Assembly: GCA_034770075.1 (NCBI GenBank)
Contig: CM068382.1
Location: 12,901,958-12,965,957, forward strand
Direction of reading: 5' to 3'
Origin: Aralia elata
Taxonomy: Eukaryota; Streptophyta; Magnoliopsida; Apiales; Araliaceae
Length of the DNA stretch: 64,000 bases
Each line of letters starts with the position of its first letter. Position 1 is the stretch's first letter. A program made the position numbers and the translations under genes. Under the pieces are notes generated by a model. It was not told the DNA's origin. It did no database searches and saw nothing but the letters and a program-made list of their open reading frames with translations. Of the stretch, positions 12,119-24,425 are shown piece by piece.

Positions 12119-12945
12119 AGTATGTCCCCACTTTACATGCCTATAACTACAACTTAATGCATTTGATCTCCGTAAGTAGGTCAAGAAGTTCAAATCAGGT
12201 GAAACAAGGACCAAAACTTTCACATCTCATCTAACAAATGAATAGGTTTAAGAGTAAAGGCTTCAACTTATCATTAAGACATTTATGCAAACAGTTTGCA
12301 TGCATAACCTATTAAATTAACTAGTGATCTGAAGTTTCAAACAGGACCATTAAATTACTACTTGTTGTCTTTCTGTTAAAGACTTGACCTGTCAGGTTTT
12401 GGACATTTCACCGAATTGAAGTCCGGCCAGCCATGTCAATAGGATCACAAGCAGAATGAAAACAAGCACTATCCTAACATACAAATTAATGATATATTTA
12501 TTTACAAAGCAATAATTATATACACTTACGTGCAAGTGTTACCTCCGTTTCAAAATTAAAAATATAATTTAACTTTTGAGATCAAACGACATATTAAACT
12601 TTAAAAATTTCTTTGGCAAGAATTTTCTCGTCTATACAAGTGTCTCATCCTTCTTATCTTTTTCTTCTTTTTTTTTCCCTCTTGTGAAACTTATTATTTA
12701 TAAGAATATATTCATATACGTCTATACAGGTGTCTTGTCCGCTTTTTTCTCGTGAAACTTATTTTATATAATATATATTTATACATGTTAAATCAATTAC
12801 TTTGTAGTAGGGGAAGGCATTACCATTTTCAGGTAGGGCCTTAGAACAACCCAAAGTATATCATGTTTTTCTTATGTTTCTTTTGTTATCAAAGCTGGTA
12901 ATATTTTTGATCCTTCACATAAAAAAGATGAACTACTTCTCTTCC
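12119..12945. other. Intergenic, nothing recognised
   Basis: No gene or well-bounded element was seen. A repeated segment 'catatacgtctatacaggtgtct' occurs in variant form near 12630 and 12715. Confidence 0.4.
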
Positions 12946-12947
12946 AA

Positions 12948-13064
12948 AGAATAAAAAGAGTTGGTTATTCATCTTAGGGACATGAATGATTTACAAATTA
13001 CATGTAAAAAGAGTTGGTTAATCATCTTAGGGACACGAATGATTTACAAATTACATGTAAAACT
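12948..13064. repeat. Direct repeat of about 58 bp, two copies
   Basis: Two adjacent near-identical units begin aaaaagagttggtta and end caaattacatgtaaaa. This is a simple tandem duplication with no coding content. Confidence 0.75.
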
Positions 13065-13516
13065 CCTTGGTTTCGTGTATATAAAGTCCAAATAGGTTAT
13101 TTCTTATATACGGAGAGATACTTTCAGAATGACTTGAACAATAGATCAACAAAATGAATTTTTTTAGCATCCTCTCACAACTATCCATTGGACTGAGCCG
13201 CTGAGGTATGTGCACCAATGAATGAATGTATATACATCCAGTTGAAAGATGACGACGACTAGCATTATATATATATTCATGCGTCGATCTCTCATAACCT
13301 AGTCCTTTCACTATCTTGTTTAATTATGCCCCTTACAACCCCGACTATCCTATGGCAGTCATTATTAGTCACACCCGCATAAGTATGATCCAAATTCCAA
13401 CACATGGTAATTGGTTCAAATATTCTAAAAGTAGCATCTTTATCAGTCTTTATTGATTGGCCACCTTGTTTAATTGATAAAAACCATTTTCATGGCTGAA
13501 ATTCATGAACATGCAG

Positions 13517-13785
13517 GAGGATGAAGTTGCAAGTTTGTGGCTGAACAATGAAGCAGTTCGGAAAGCAATTCATGCTGAACAGGTAATTAGGTTCACCTAC
13601 CCTCTCAACTTCTGAAAGCTTGTTGAAGCAGTTACTTTACATTCCATTTGAAAACTCAGGAAAGTGAGGCTGGCGAGTGGGAGTTATGCACCGATAGAAT
13701 TACATTTAGGCACGATGCTGGGATCAGCATGATCAATTATTATAAGAACCTCACTTCTCCCGCTATTCGGGCACTTATCACTCAG
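13517..13785 (+). pseudogene. Serine carboxypeptidase-like (SCPL) gene fragment, two exons
   Basis: Two exons, 13517-13582 and 13660-13785, are each bounded by AG and GT and both read in phase 0. The first gives EDEVASLWLNNEAVRKAIHA and the second continues GEWELCTDRITFRHDAG...YYKNLTS...RALI. This matches the segment of plant S10 serine carboxypeptidase-like proteins that lies just before the catalytic Asp (normally in a SGDHD motif). The catalytic Asp and His exons and everything upstream were not found, and the second exon ends in a changed sequence (ITQ). The retained intron shows it came from genomic DNA, not from a messenger copy. It is a relic. Confidence 0.7.
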
Positions 13786-13997
13786 GTAGATCTGCACCCA
13801 TTATTGAATACTCTAGCTAGCGTTTGCCCCTGTATAGGTTGGATGTACTCCACTTTTATATTGCGGATTAAATATAGTTTGAGACTATATATATTATAAT
13901 AGGCTGTGTGAACTAGTTCACTCGTTTTAACTCAACTTAAAAACTCTCATTTTGGTAAGTCTTAAAAATTCAATTTGTCTCTACCCTCCGTCCCTAT

Positions 13998-14795
13998 CTG
14001 ATTGGAGTTCATGCTTTTAGGTTATAATAAATATTATAGGAACGCATAATTAGTCTTGATTGACCTATTAATTTTCAAAAAATTACGAGTAAATTGTCTT
14101 GTTCATTCTTATTGTATGTATCTTTTTGCATATAATTATTTTCACCGTGTCAAACTGAAGATTATATTTCAACCATACTCCAAGATTATATAAATAGTGC
14201 TCGAAAATATAGTCAAAACGATACGCACAATCATATCTTATCAAAAAGATTTTGTACGCCGTTAAATATCTTGCATGATAGAATATTTTTTTACTGATGA
14301 AGAAATAGAAAATATTAGATAACTGATATTTTCACATGTGTTTTTAATATTTCCATATGACCCTCTCTCACATGGGCATAACGTGGGTCCCACCTTTCGT
14401 GAAAGAGAATCATGTGGAAATATCAAAAATACATGTGGGAATAATGTTCTCCAAAATATTACCTCCGGTTGTTTCTATTTCTTCATTAGTAAGAAAATAT
14501 TCTATCATGCAAATGTAAGATGTCCAACCACGTACAAAATCTTTTTACCATAATATGGTTTTGCCTATCCACTTTCTGACTATATTTTCGAACACTATTT
14601 ATATAATCTTGGAGTATGGTTGGAATATAATCTTGAGTTTGACACGATGTAGATAATTATATAGCAAGAAAATACACCAATGGAATGAACATAACAGTAA
14701 TTTACTCGTAATTTTTTGGAAACTAATGGGTCAACCAAGGCTAATCCTGGGTTTCTATGATATTTATTATAATCTAGAAGCATAGACTCCAATGT
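13998..14795. mobile_element. Large foldback element with arms of about 300 bp
   Basis: The segment 13998-14310 reappears inverted at 14480-14795. Matching stretches include the one around ccatactccaagattatata (left, near 14174) and its complement near 14605, and the one around aaaagattttgtacg near 14245 and its complement near 14540. Together they form a long hairpin around a core of about 170 bp. There is no coding capacity. This is typical of a foldback-type or MULE-derived non-autonomous element; no target duplication was secured. Confidence 0.65.
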
Positions 14796-15018
14796 ACGAG
14801 TGTTTTCTTGATCATTTTTCAAAGATTTTGATTCCTAAATGAATTATTGACCGTACTTATATGTAGAGTATTGTTGAAATTTTCTTTAAAATTAAGAGTA
14901 GACCCGAATTTGGAGCGTCACAAAAACTGTTGTATTTGTAATAAGAGAATTTGTGTTTATAGTATATATTTTGACGACTCAAATTTGGTAGTATAGATCG
15001 AATTTAGGAGCGTCACAC

Positions 15019-15052
<34 letters not shown>

Positions 15053-15141
15053 CGTGTGCCGGTATGCATGTGTATTTATATTTAGGATGACTGAAATTAT
15101 ATTTATAAAGTTCGATTATTAGATTTTTATTTATTTATTTA

Positions 15142-16549
15142 TTTATAAATGTAATTTTGAAGGTCATAAATCGGTCATTCATACTACAATTGGCACTTCA
15201 AAGTATCGGGATAGTATTCCGAGACTTGGTCACATCACCTCTCTACGTTTTCTCGAGCACCTTCAGCGGAGGAATCAAGCATAATGACGATATTATTGCT
15301 GTTTTATCTCTGATAATATACACCGTCACATTGCTTCCACTTATCAAATATGTCTATATTGTTTTACTGGCTAATAACGATGATCATGAAATGAAGCGTC
15401 TCCACTTCATTTGAAATGAAGCGAATCTTAATTCAATAACAATAAGAAATGTAAGTTGGTATATATATAGAGAGAGAAGGGTAGTCTTTTTTAGTCCTTC
15501 AAATATTCGAGTTTAATTAAATTTTATTACTACATATATAGATGTATATATAAATGTATATATTTAGAGGTTAATCATTAATTTAATAGATGAATATTAT
15601 TGTTTTAATTATTTGAATAAATGAATTATGAATTATTACTGTAGAATTTTAAAATTATTATTTTATTAATAAATAATTATATTTAAAATTGTATTTTTAG
15701 ACCAATCTTTTTATAAAGTTCATTTTACACAAATACTAATCTATTATTAGAATATTAATGTAGCATAATAAAATCACCAATCATGTGATGCAATTATAAA
15801 ATCTAAAAATAAAAATTAATTACTAGATCTAATAAAATATATGTACAAAAATATAGAATCAACAACGTGTTTTGTATAGGGTAATGAGCTAATTCAAAAG
15901 AACAAGGGCAAAATATGTTGTTTGACTACAGGAGGAACTTTTACGTTATACTCTTTGATATGCCGACATGCATGCGAAGGTTTGGCTTAACTCCAAGTGA
16001 AGAAGTGGAAGAAGAAGAAGACGCGACAAATTTTCGTCAGCAGAGCGAAATTTCAAAATCCTTGCTCACCTTGTTGGGCACTTCAATGGTCATTGGAGAT
16101 GCATGGTGTCCTTACTCCCTGCATGTCAGGTGCATGCCTCACTTTTCTCAAATCTTTCGATCTTTATTAATTAATTACTCCATCCGCTTTTAAATTAAAT
16201 GTCCTTTTCAAAATCAAATTGAGTATCTTTTAAATTATTTTTGGTACCATTTTTGTCCCAAAGCATAGGGAAAGAGATTATAACTAAAAAAAAGTATATA
16301 CGTACAATTTACTAATAACTCTAAATTTTATAATTTTAAAAATATATTTCTATATGTTTAATTATTGATTCTAAAAATAGTTCATTTGACTTGAAAAAGA
16401 TTAAAATTGAACATTTAACTTGGGGAGAGAGAGAGTACATTCCATTCCCTTTGTTACAATTAATATTGAGACAAAAATACTACCATCATTGTGCAGTTTT
16501 ATCTGCTGTGGAAGGGAGGAATCGAGGAAGCTACGTCTATGAAGACTGA
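15142..16549 (+). pseudogene. HAK/KUP/KT potassium transporter pseudogene, 5' portion
   Basis: Three exon-like segments follow the order of plant HAK/KUP transporters. 15142-15407 gives LALQSIGIVFRDLVTSPLYVF and IIAVLSLIIYTVTLLPLIKYV. 15931-16130 gives GGTFTLYSLICRHAC and later LLTLLGTSMVIGDA. 16498-16549 gives a SAVEGGIEEATSMKT-like piece. These proteins import potassium across the plasma membrane with about 12 membrane segments. Decay is clear: the invariant GDLGTSPLYV is RDLVTSPLYV, the second segment shifts frame after the CRHA motif, and a 4-bp gain after MVIGD shifts it again where GVLTP should follow. A Stowaway-like MITE sits in the second intron, and the third exon is split by the PIF/Harbinger element. 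The remaining membrane segments are absent. Confidence 0.75.
16178..16435. mobile_element. Stowaway-like MITE in the HAK/KUP intron
   Basis: About 258 bp bounded by TA on both sides, with ends ctccatccgc and ggggagagagagag that are roughly complementary. This 'CTCCCTCCGTCC' end type is common to plant Stowaway elements, and two better-preserved copies occur at 24845 and 35547. Confidence 0.7.
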
Positions 16550-16817
16550 TGCTACGTTTGGTTCCCATTCCTTGACATGTATGGAATGGAATGACTTAAG
16601 GAATGGAATGGAATGGAATGGCCATTCTCCCTTTTGTGTTTGGTTTGTTCATTTATTCCCTCAGGAATAAAATCATCATTCTACTTTAGGTGTTTGGTTT
16701 ACATAAATTACATTATGAATAGAATGTGAAATGATCTTTTTTGTTTTTTATATTCTACAAACTTATAAAATGAATGAAAAAATAAATTAAATAGAACTAA
16801 AAGAACATCTTCACTAG

Positions 16818-16818
<1 letters not shown>

Positions 16819-16852
<34 letters not shown>
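16819..16852. repeat. (TA)n microsatellite
   Basis: An uninterrupted run of TA dinucleotides inside the left part of the PIF/Harbinger element. Confidence 0.8.
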
Positions 16853-16854
<2 letters not shown>

Positions 16855-17164
16855 ATATTTTTATGCATTTAAAATTCAAACAAACACCTTCATGAAAAAA
16901 AAACTAAAATAAAGCATTAAAGCCAATACAAATCATATATAGAAATAAACAAAAAATAATATAGCATGCACTAACAAACAATTATTCAAGCTAAGGTATA
17001 TATATAATTTTGAATCAAACACCACACTTTTGAGACAATAGTTTTTGAAGTATTCAAGTAATAATTCTATATAATACCATGACATGATATATGTCCTATA
17101 AGAGGAAAATGTACAATTATTACCATTCATATAATAGGCCTAAAAGTTTAAATTCACAACATTT

Positions 17165-18446
17165 TTAAATGTCTCCACGAAGTAAAGCTTGCACAAAATC
17201 ATCCTTTTCATCATTTGGTGCAGCAAAGAACAATATCATGAGGTTCTCATTATCGGCCATCTTCTTCGCAGCTTGATACCTTTGCACTTTGGAAATTCCA
17301 GAAATATTGGAGAGCTCCTCATTGAGTTTCTTTTTTTGCTCCATCAGATTGTCCTCACAAATTGCTTGACTAAACATTTTGGCGGTTTCATGAAGTTGAG
17401 TAGCTATCATCCTTGAAGCATTATAAACAGCCTCTGCAACTGGATCCATACTTCTACTTCTTTTCTTTAAAGATTTCTTGCTTGTAGACTCATCAGAATT
17501 AGTGTCATGCAACATGGATGAGCTATCAAAATTAAGATCCTGCCCATCTTCAGCACCTTGAAGGCTAGCATCTTCTTTGTCAAGTTCCTCGAGCACATCA
17601 GCTGCAGTTTGGGCATCATGACTAGTTGCCCTATCTTTTCCAAAGATTATACTAAGATCATCATAAAATGGAAAACGATTGTATCTCCACTTAGCAGCCT
17701 TTCATAAACCTGCGTACCAAAGTTTTACGTAACATGCCAATAAACTAATAAATGGATAGACAATCCCTTAATCACCTAAACATCAACCTGGGTATACAAT
17801 TGATTATCCCATATAACATACAGTTACAACAATATTTAATAGAAAACAACATAATATCATTAGTTTTTGTACAATTCAACTAATCATATAATTAAATATA
17901 TACATCAAACTAACTAAGAGCATTGATACCAATTTTCCTTACTGCTTTTGGCAATTAGTGTATATATTTAATTATATGATGATACTCTGTAATGTGTGTA
18001 GTATAATTAAATATGCATAATACAAATGTTCCAAGTTTGCATCAAAAGAAATGTTCATGAATCATGAATTTTGTAAATTGTTGAGTTACCTTGAGATATG
18101 CATCCCAGACATGGCTAGGGGCAGTGACAACATGAGTCTTATCATTCCAACTAAAACCTGAAGTAGGTCCAAAGCGCATGTCATAAACAGCAGTGAAGTC
18201 CTTCTTTAGAGTCTTAATTCGAGACTCTATATGAGGTCTTGCCTTAAGATTCGATCCTGGAAGCTTAGTAAGCAATGCATCTTCAAGAATAGCCAGGTAT
18301 CCAGGCCTAAATCCATTGTCCGCCTTGTGGGTTCTAGCATTCACCAACTCAAGTAAAGCTTCAATTAACTTTTCATCTTCCATTTTACTCCACTTTCTCT
18401 TATTCTTTCCAGCACCTCTCTCCGAATCTTGAGTACTTGGATCCAT
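17165..18446 (-). pseudogene. PIF/Harbinger ORF1 (Myb/SANT-like DNA-binding protein), probably frameshifted
   Basis: The first exon, 18446-18090, begins MDPSTQDSERGAGKNKRKWS and encodes a Myb/SANT-like domain (WSKMEDEKLIEALLEL...IKTLKKDFTAVYDM...FSWNDKTHVV...HVWDAYLK), then meets a good donor (AAG|GTAAC). The second coding stretch, about 17702-17165, carries the usual continuation (KWRYNRFPFYDDLSIIFGKDRATS) and a coiled, Lys/Glu-rich tail ending RGDI. In this superfamily ORF1 binds DNA and helps the transposase into the nucleus. In the exon-2 frame a TGA directly precedes AAGGCTGCT, and the nearest acceptor gives the wrong phase, so I read this copy as broken at that junction; an unusual acceptor is not excluded. 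Confidence 0.65.
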
Positions 18447-18772
18447 AACTAATGAATAAAAAAAATAAACTCATGTCATAAACAGTCTAAAAAATAAATT
18501 TGTATATAGTTAGTACCAAATATATAACATAGTTTATTATTCATCAAGTACAAGAGATTCAAGATAAGATGATCACCCTGTTATTTATTCATCAAGTACT
18601 AGGAAGACATAATCCACAAATATTTTAAAAACAACCACTACGAATAATTATTTAAATTTAAAATCCTGAACATAATAGATAATAACAGTTTTCAACAAGG
18701 AAAATAAAATGAAACCACAAAGTACAATTATTAAAAAGTTAAAAATCTAGGACAATTATACTTAGACTTCAC

Positions 18773-19227
18773 TCAATTATTTACATTCCTCCACTCATTA
18801 AAAATCTTTTCAGCAAGGTTGTCCCTAAAAATTGTCCACTTGTTCGAATTGCCAATAGTTGTGATAGTGTCTTCCATTGGTTCATTTTCTGCCTCATTCT
18901 CTTCATCCTCAAGGCCCAACTCAAATGGATCATTGGGCATTTCAGTTCTTATATAGTTGTGAAGAATGCAACAAGCTAAAATTATTCGATTTTGTATCTT
19001 GATAGGATAAAATGATAGACTTCTAAGAATTGCCCATCTCTTCTTAAGAATGCCGAAGCATCTCTCAATTACATTCCTTGCTGATGAATGCTTCATGTTA
19101 AAATATTCCTCAGCGGATATGGGTTGATGTCCATCTCTCCAATCATTCAAATGATACCTTTGACACCTATATGGTGCAAGAAATCCCTCTCCATTAGTAT
19201 AGCCCGCATCTACCAGATAATAAGTAC
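18773..19227 (-). pseudogene. HARBI1-like PIF/Harbinger transposase, C-terminal half
   Basis: The exon starts after a TTTTCAAG acceptor near 19228 and encodes YYLVDAGYTNGEGFLAPYRC, RYHLNDW, then NMKHSSARNVIERCFGILKK and RWAILRSLSFYP...CILHNYI, ending at the stop at 18773. These are the second Asp block (VDAGY) and the Glu block (NVIERCFG) of the DDE_Tnp_4 nuclease fold. The exon carrying the first catalytic Asp was not found between here and the right end of the element, so the enzyme should be inactive. Frame and stop are otherwise intact, with an acidic tail (EDEENEAENEP) usual for the family. Confidence 0.75.
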
Positions 19228-19379
19228 CTTGAAAATAAAAATATATATTCGTGATATTTTTCCTTGTAGATAAATTAAATCGAGCCATTACTGCATTTGG
19301 AGAGCCAAAATAACTATTTATAACATAAGTCAACTTCCAAACACTAGTATATAATAAAGTCACATAAAAAGAAACACAA

Positions 19380-21540
19380 ACACAGGAGTAATAATGAACT
19401 GAAAGTATATCTTTATCCGCCCAGAAAAATCTATCATTATATAAACTCTATTACTGATCGAATAATCAATCATAACTCAGTTTCTCTTTCCTCTTGTTTG
19501 GTACATTAGTAATGGTGGGGTTTCTATGTTTGAGAAACTGAAGAATTTCACCCTCGGAATTGAGTCATTATCCTCCAAGCATTTAACCAATTTCTTATGA
19601 CAAAACCAGGACATAAGCCACACCAGAAATGTACAAGTTGTAGGCACTTAAGCAATCACAAGGACAATAATAATGAAGTGAAGTTGAATACCCAAATAAT
19701 GGAGAAGTAGAATGCCTTATTTTCAGCAAATAGATGGTGTATACAAGTAAATGTGTTCACTTTTCCTTGTTGATTTGGACTAAGCATATCCTAATTCCTA
19801 CAACAATCTAATCAACAGGAGTACATGAAATATTATTCCAACCCAAAAATTATCAAGTTGCAAACCAAGCCAAACATGAACAAATTTTTCCAGCAATAGA
19901 ACAGAACCAGCTTCAGAGTTCAGACCAGCAATTATACTTGTGACAACTTCCAATTAAGCAACAATAATATATTTCTCTAAGTTTTCAAGAACAGCCTTGA
20001 AGAATATCTGCTCAAATTTTGCAGTTGCCCTCTTCAAAATCTCTTGAGCAATTGTTTCATTGATAATCTCGAAAGTACAACTGAGGAATTTCTGAGGGTG
20101 AAGACAATGTTGATTAAATGAGAATATTATCAACTTGTATTTAAATGAGAATATTATCTATGATTTATATTTGCTTTGTGTTTGGCATTTGCTAGTGTTC
20201 TCTTTGTTTGTAAATTTGGTGTTCAGAAGTTAGTATTTTCAAAGAGGCGTTAATAAAGCCAGCATTGTGAAAGAATTTTTTTACAGTTAATTGGTTCTCA
20301 AAACAAATATACATGACTTGCTGCATTGACCAATATAAAGAATCATCTATACTTTCAAAACCATGGAATGATCCTACTTAATGTTGGAACGAAGTTGAAG
20401 GGTCTGAAAAAAATTATCTAAGATCAAAGATTGCAGAACAATCATAAATTTCTTTGCGACAAAAATTGGAGGTGGTTATAAAGAACTTTGTACAAGCCAA
20501 TTGACCTGGATTACATAATCTAAGGGCATACCCTTTGCCTATCTATAGCAGTGACATCAAATGACAAACCAAATGATGTAAAAGCTAAATCAGTAAAATA
20601 TACAAAAACTAGCAGCACCAACAAGCAAGAACAGGGAATTTCAATACAACTTTTTAAAATCTGGTGGAGCTATCAAGTCTACATTAGTATTAACAATTGA
20701 AAATACTGAAACTAAAATACAGATAATTGCATAGTAATTAGTTTTAACAATTGAAAATACTGATAACTGCATCAGGCTCTTTGAAATTATAAAAGATAAA
20801 GTACTGATTGATGCTACGTTTGATTGATTGATAGTTACTATATAATTGATAAAAGAGAAAGAAATCTGTGTAGATAAGTTGAGGTCAGTGTCACCTTTGA
20901 GCTTTGATATGATTCTTTTCTGTTTTTGAGGGAGGTCCAAGGCGTTCTCTGTCACTTATGGTAGGGACTAGGTCTGAGGAAATGTAATATCCGTCCTAAG
21001 CCAAACATGCATACATACACATGGTTGGCTCTTCCTAATTCCTATTCATTTCTTGTGAGGAATCCTTAATTTCCAAAACACCAACCTCATTATTGGAGTT
21101 AAATAATAAGAAATCATTATTCACAATCCCTTCTGAATCCCAATGACTGTTTGTTATTTAGAATTACTGAAATAGAGAGAAAAGAAGTGGGGTTTGTTAG
21201 GACAAGTAGTGCTCCTCGTGAAGAAACAGCACCCACCCTCCTCAAGGACTACCCAGAAACAATTCAAACAGCAAGAAGGAAAAATACCCAGAAATTCAAG
21301 GGGAAGTAGATTGATTAACTATGTCGCCCTCGTAATTAATACCCATAGGTCCAATTATTTATGATACTCCTGGGAGGCTTTTGTGTTTTCCCTATTCTAA
21401 TCTTCATAGCATCAATACATCAAACATGTGCATATATAACCAAAATCAAAATTAATTGAGCACCAAAATCACCAAATATAACTAAAATCAGATTTGATTA
21501 AGTACAAATGGATGCACAAAGTGAAGAAATCACAAATAAG
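19380..21540. other. Right interior of the PIF/Harbinger element, nothing coding recognised
   Basis: This is where the missing N-terminal transposase exon should lie on the minus strand, but no such sequence was recognised. A motif like the element's own terminus (tgctacgtttgattg) occurs near 20812, possibly from a nested or rearranged copy. Confidence 0.4.
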
Positions 21541-21619
21541 TAAACTGAAGTTAGATGTCTTACCGAATTGAAAGAGAACAGCAGGAGAAGCAAAATTACC
21601 CTAGAAAATGAAAAGTATG

Positions 21620-21720
21620 CGATTAATTTTAGAGGAGATGGAGGAGAAAAGAGAAAGGACAGAGAAGGGAGAGAAAAGAGAAGGCAGAGAGAAGAGAGAG
21701 GAGAGAAGAGAGACATGTAC
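21620..21720. repeat. Purine-rich tract
   Basis: About 95 bp of almost pure A and G on the plus strand (repeats of gagaaaagagaagg type) near the right end of the PIF/Harbinger element. It opens long frames on both strands that are compositional artefacts. Confidence 0.7.
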
Positions 21721-21994
21721 CTGTGATGGATGTAATGAGAGGCGAGCGAAGCTATTGAAGGCGGCAGAGATAGATCGATCGATGCTTAAAAACGAGGGAG
21801 GCTTAGAACGGAATAAAGGCAACCTACCTATTAAGATGGGAATGAAAAATAACGTTATAACTGGGGAGAGAATAACCAAAGGAATGGAATGGTCATTCCA
21901 AATGATTAACCAAACATGTTTTAAGTCATTTCTGAAGGAATGGTCATTCCATTCCCAGTCCATTCCATTCCATTCCCACCAACCAAACATAGCA

Positions 21995-22060
21995 TGAGGG
22001 TATTATATATGTCCGCGATCTTTTATCTATTTTATGTCTTATGAGTTAACATTGTTTTTG
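21995..22060 (+). pseudogene. Continuation of the HAK/KUP exon after the PIF/Harbinger insertion
   Basis: Removing the element and one TGA copy joins 16549 to 21998 and carries the reading on as KTEGIIYV followed by a hydrophobic stretch. This is where HAK/KUP proteins have a VVYIS-like start of a membrane segment. The match is short and decayed, so it is mainly supported by position. Confidence 0.4.
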
Positions 22061-22538
22061 TCCTCCTCCGTCGTAAAAGCTTTAAATATATCCTTCATAT
22101 ATGGTAGAATATTTTAGAAGAAATAAAACAGAAGCATGCATGGATTTAATTCCCTTGGTGGCAGGCAGGCACGGTCATCTCCATTACAGGTGCTGGACGA
22201 GAATTAAGCTGAACGAATTGACTTAGAAAATAATTAATATTTCCCCGGCCAGAGAAGCTGAACGAGATTAATGTGGATACTATATAATATTTGTCAACTC
22301 CAAGGCCTAGCTAGCTGTCTTCGATCTACTCAGAGCTTGAAAGCATTCATGCATGTTAACGTTGGTGGAAAAATTGAAGGATTGCAAAGTAATCTAGTAC
22401 GTTGAGATTGAGCTAGTAACAACATTATAGCACGCAGCAGCAAGAGTCCACGGATCGGAGGGCCGGGGAAAACATTAATTTTAGTGCTGGAAGAATTAGC
22501 AGGGTGCACGTGGGTTAATTAACTGTCCATCTGGTGGA
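22061..22538. other. Intergenic, short minus-strand open stretch at the right end
   Basis: No element was recognised. The last 50-60 bp can be read on the minus strand in continuation of an open frame on the far side of the solo LTR (see 24431-24574). Confidence 0.35.
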
Positions 22539-22543
22539 GGAAC

Positions 22544-24425
22544 TGTAAGTTTGCATAATCACAATCTAATTGAGATACGCAACGGAAAATGAAAACTAAA
22601 TTTTTTGCAACTTATCCATGAATCACCTTATGCATAGCTATTAATTGAAGAAGAAGATGAACAAGAAATATACCTTAATAGATCCAACCTTTGAACCGCT
22701 ACAAGATCTACTCCTTGTTAATTTCTTCAAGCTCCTCCTTTCTTTGTTCCTTGGATTAAACACTAGCTTCAAAGTGTATGAAGCACTCTAGAGGTGATCC
22801 ACCAAGAATGATTATATGGAACAATATTTGATTTTTACAAATCTTGGATGGCTAATCCAATAAGTTCTTTTATCCCTAACTCTTAAGAATAACAAGAACA
22901 ATACATGAAGAACACTTTGAAGATTTGATCAACAACTTGATCTCTAATTTGGTGTTCTTGAGATGGAGGCTACTAGTTCATAACTTAGTTTGCTTAGTTA
23001 GGTTAATTAGGAGAAAAACCCTAATTTAATTATTATTCCACCAAGTATAATACTTACATAATATGTAAGTATCAATATTCTCCTAACCCACATGTTTTGC
23101 ATTTAAGCACTTAACACATGTTTTGCAATTATTTGACCAAATTCAAATTTACATTTAATTTAAATGATATTTACATTTCATTTAAATTAATTCTTAATCT
23201 AATTAAGAATTAAATGATAATAATAATAATAAGATTTCTCTCATTAATTTATAATTCAATATTTCTCCAAATATATCATTATAAATATTAAGCATTTCAA
23301 TTTATTCAACTAATAAATTAAATACTCAATTTATTATCATTAAACCAATTGTTTCCAATATAATATTATTCTTTTTGCGGTGTGACCCTTTAGGTTCAAT
23401 ATTATGCCGGTCGTAGAATAAATAAATTAGAACTATTCTAATATTATTTATAATGAATTAAACTCCTTTAATTCATATATAAATAAATAATATTTATTAT
23501 ACATCATGAGGGACACCTTACGATAATGTATCATGACTATCCGTATAATATGAAATCAACGTCTAATCACATAGAACCTATTCAGCAGTAGTTACCGTAC
23601 AATTCAATCCTTCTACCATACAATGTCCCGAATAAATATAAGACATGGATTTACTGACAAGTCTTACTTTATTTAATCATATGCATTTCGATCCAAGAAT
23701 GCACAACTCCGATTAATGTAAATTAGAAACTCCTTTCTAATTTTCATTCAACCCTGGCCAAAGATTTTTGAGTTGTCATTTATCAAATCGCATAGGACAT
23801 TCTCTCCCTTTATCAGAAGTGGTAGATCCTTTGTCGATCATTCATCTACCTCCGTGTATACTTTATTATACCCGTACATACCCTATGACATACCCTAAGG
23901 TATTAAGGAATATGATAAAGTATAACTTAACATACACAAGGTACTATGATGATCTCAAGTCCAAGGATCACTTGTACAACTATCACTTAAAAACTTCCCT
24001 ATTGACAGGTGAATAAAACTCCATTAGGGTTCTTTAAGCGAGTCACGTTCAGTGAACTTATTCTCTAATAAGCACCTACATACTTGCTTTAGTGTTTTCA
24101 CACAAATGATTATAAGATCAATCATCATCTTCTAAAGATCAAGCATAGTATGTACTAATCTATCCGGATCAGTAATCCCAATATTAGTGATCCAACGATT
24201 AGGAACATTTTAGTTTTGAGCTTTCTTAAATTTAGATCTCACTAGCATGATCTCATCATGATTCTAAAAGCATTGCTCGAAAACTATGGGTTCATCACAT
24301 TTATTAATTCAACCAATTAACATGGATAAAATATGTCTTTTATTCTATTATTAATATTTGAATAAGATTACAAAGTAAATGCTTATTACATCAAATATAA
24401 TTGGCTTGAGGGCATATTACTTTCA
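22544..24425 (-). mobile_element. Solo LTR, 1882 bp, with 5-bp target duplication GGAAC
   Basis: The segment begins tgtaagtttgc and ends tactttca on the plus strand, so on the minus strand it starts TGAAAGTAAT and ends in ACA, the TG...CA form of an LTR. It is flanked on both sides by GGAAC (22539-22543 and 24426-24430). An inverted copy with the same ends lies at 52871-54743. There are no internal retrotransposon genes, so it is a solo LTR left by recombination between two LTRs. The family (Copia or Gypsy) cannot be told. Copy 2 fixes the boundaries. Confidence 0.9.

Larger units (their letters stand above)
16550..21994 (-). mobile_element. PIF/Harbinger DNA transposon, 5.4 kb, defective
   Basis: The left end starts tgctacgtttggtt and the right end, on the other strand, starts tgctatgtttggtt. 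Both are followed by runs of ggaatggaat, and each is flanked by a TGA trinucleotide (16547-16549 and 21995-21997). Harbinger elements make 3-bp duplications, usually TTA or TAA, so TGA is slightly unusual. Inside, all on the minus strand, are a Myb/SANT-like ORF1 (18446 down to 17165) and the C-terminal half of a HARBI1-like transposase (19227 down to 18773), the normal gene pair of this superfamily. The transposase N-terminal half was not found, so the element cannot mobilise itself. Confidence 0.8.

Noticed and set aside
21498..21997. Long open frames on both strands near the right end of the PIF/Harbinger element
   Set aside because: They come from a purine-rich tract and the ggaatgg terminal repeats; composition explains the absence of stops.
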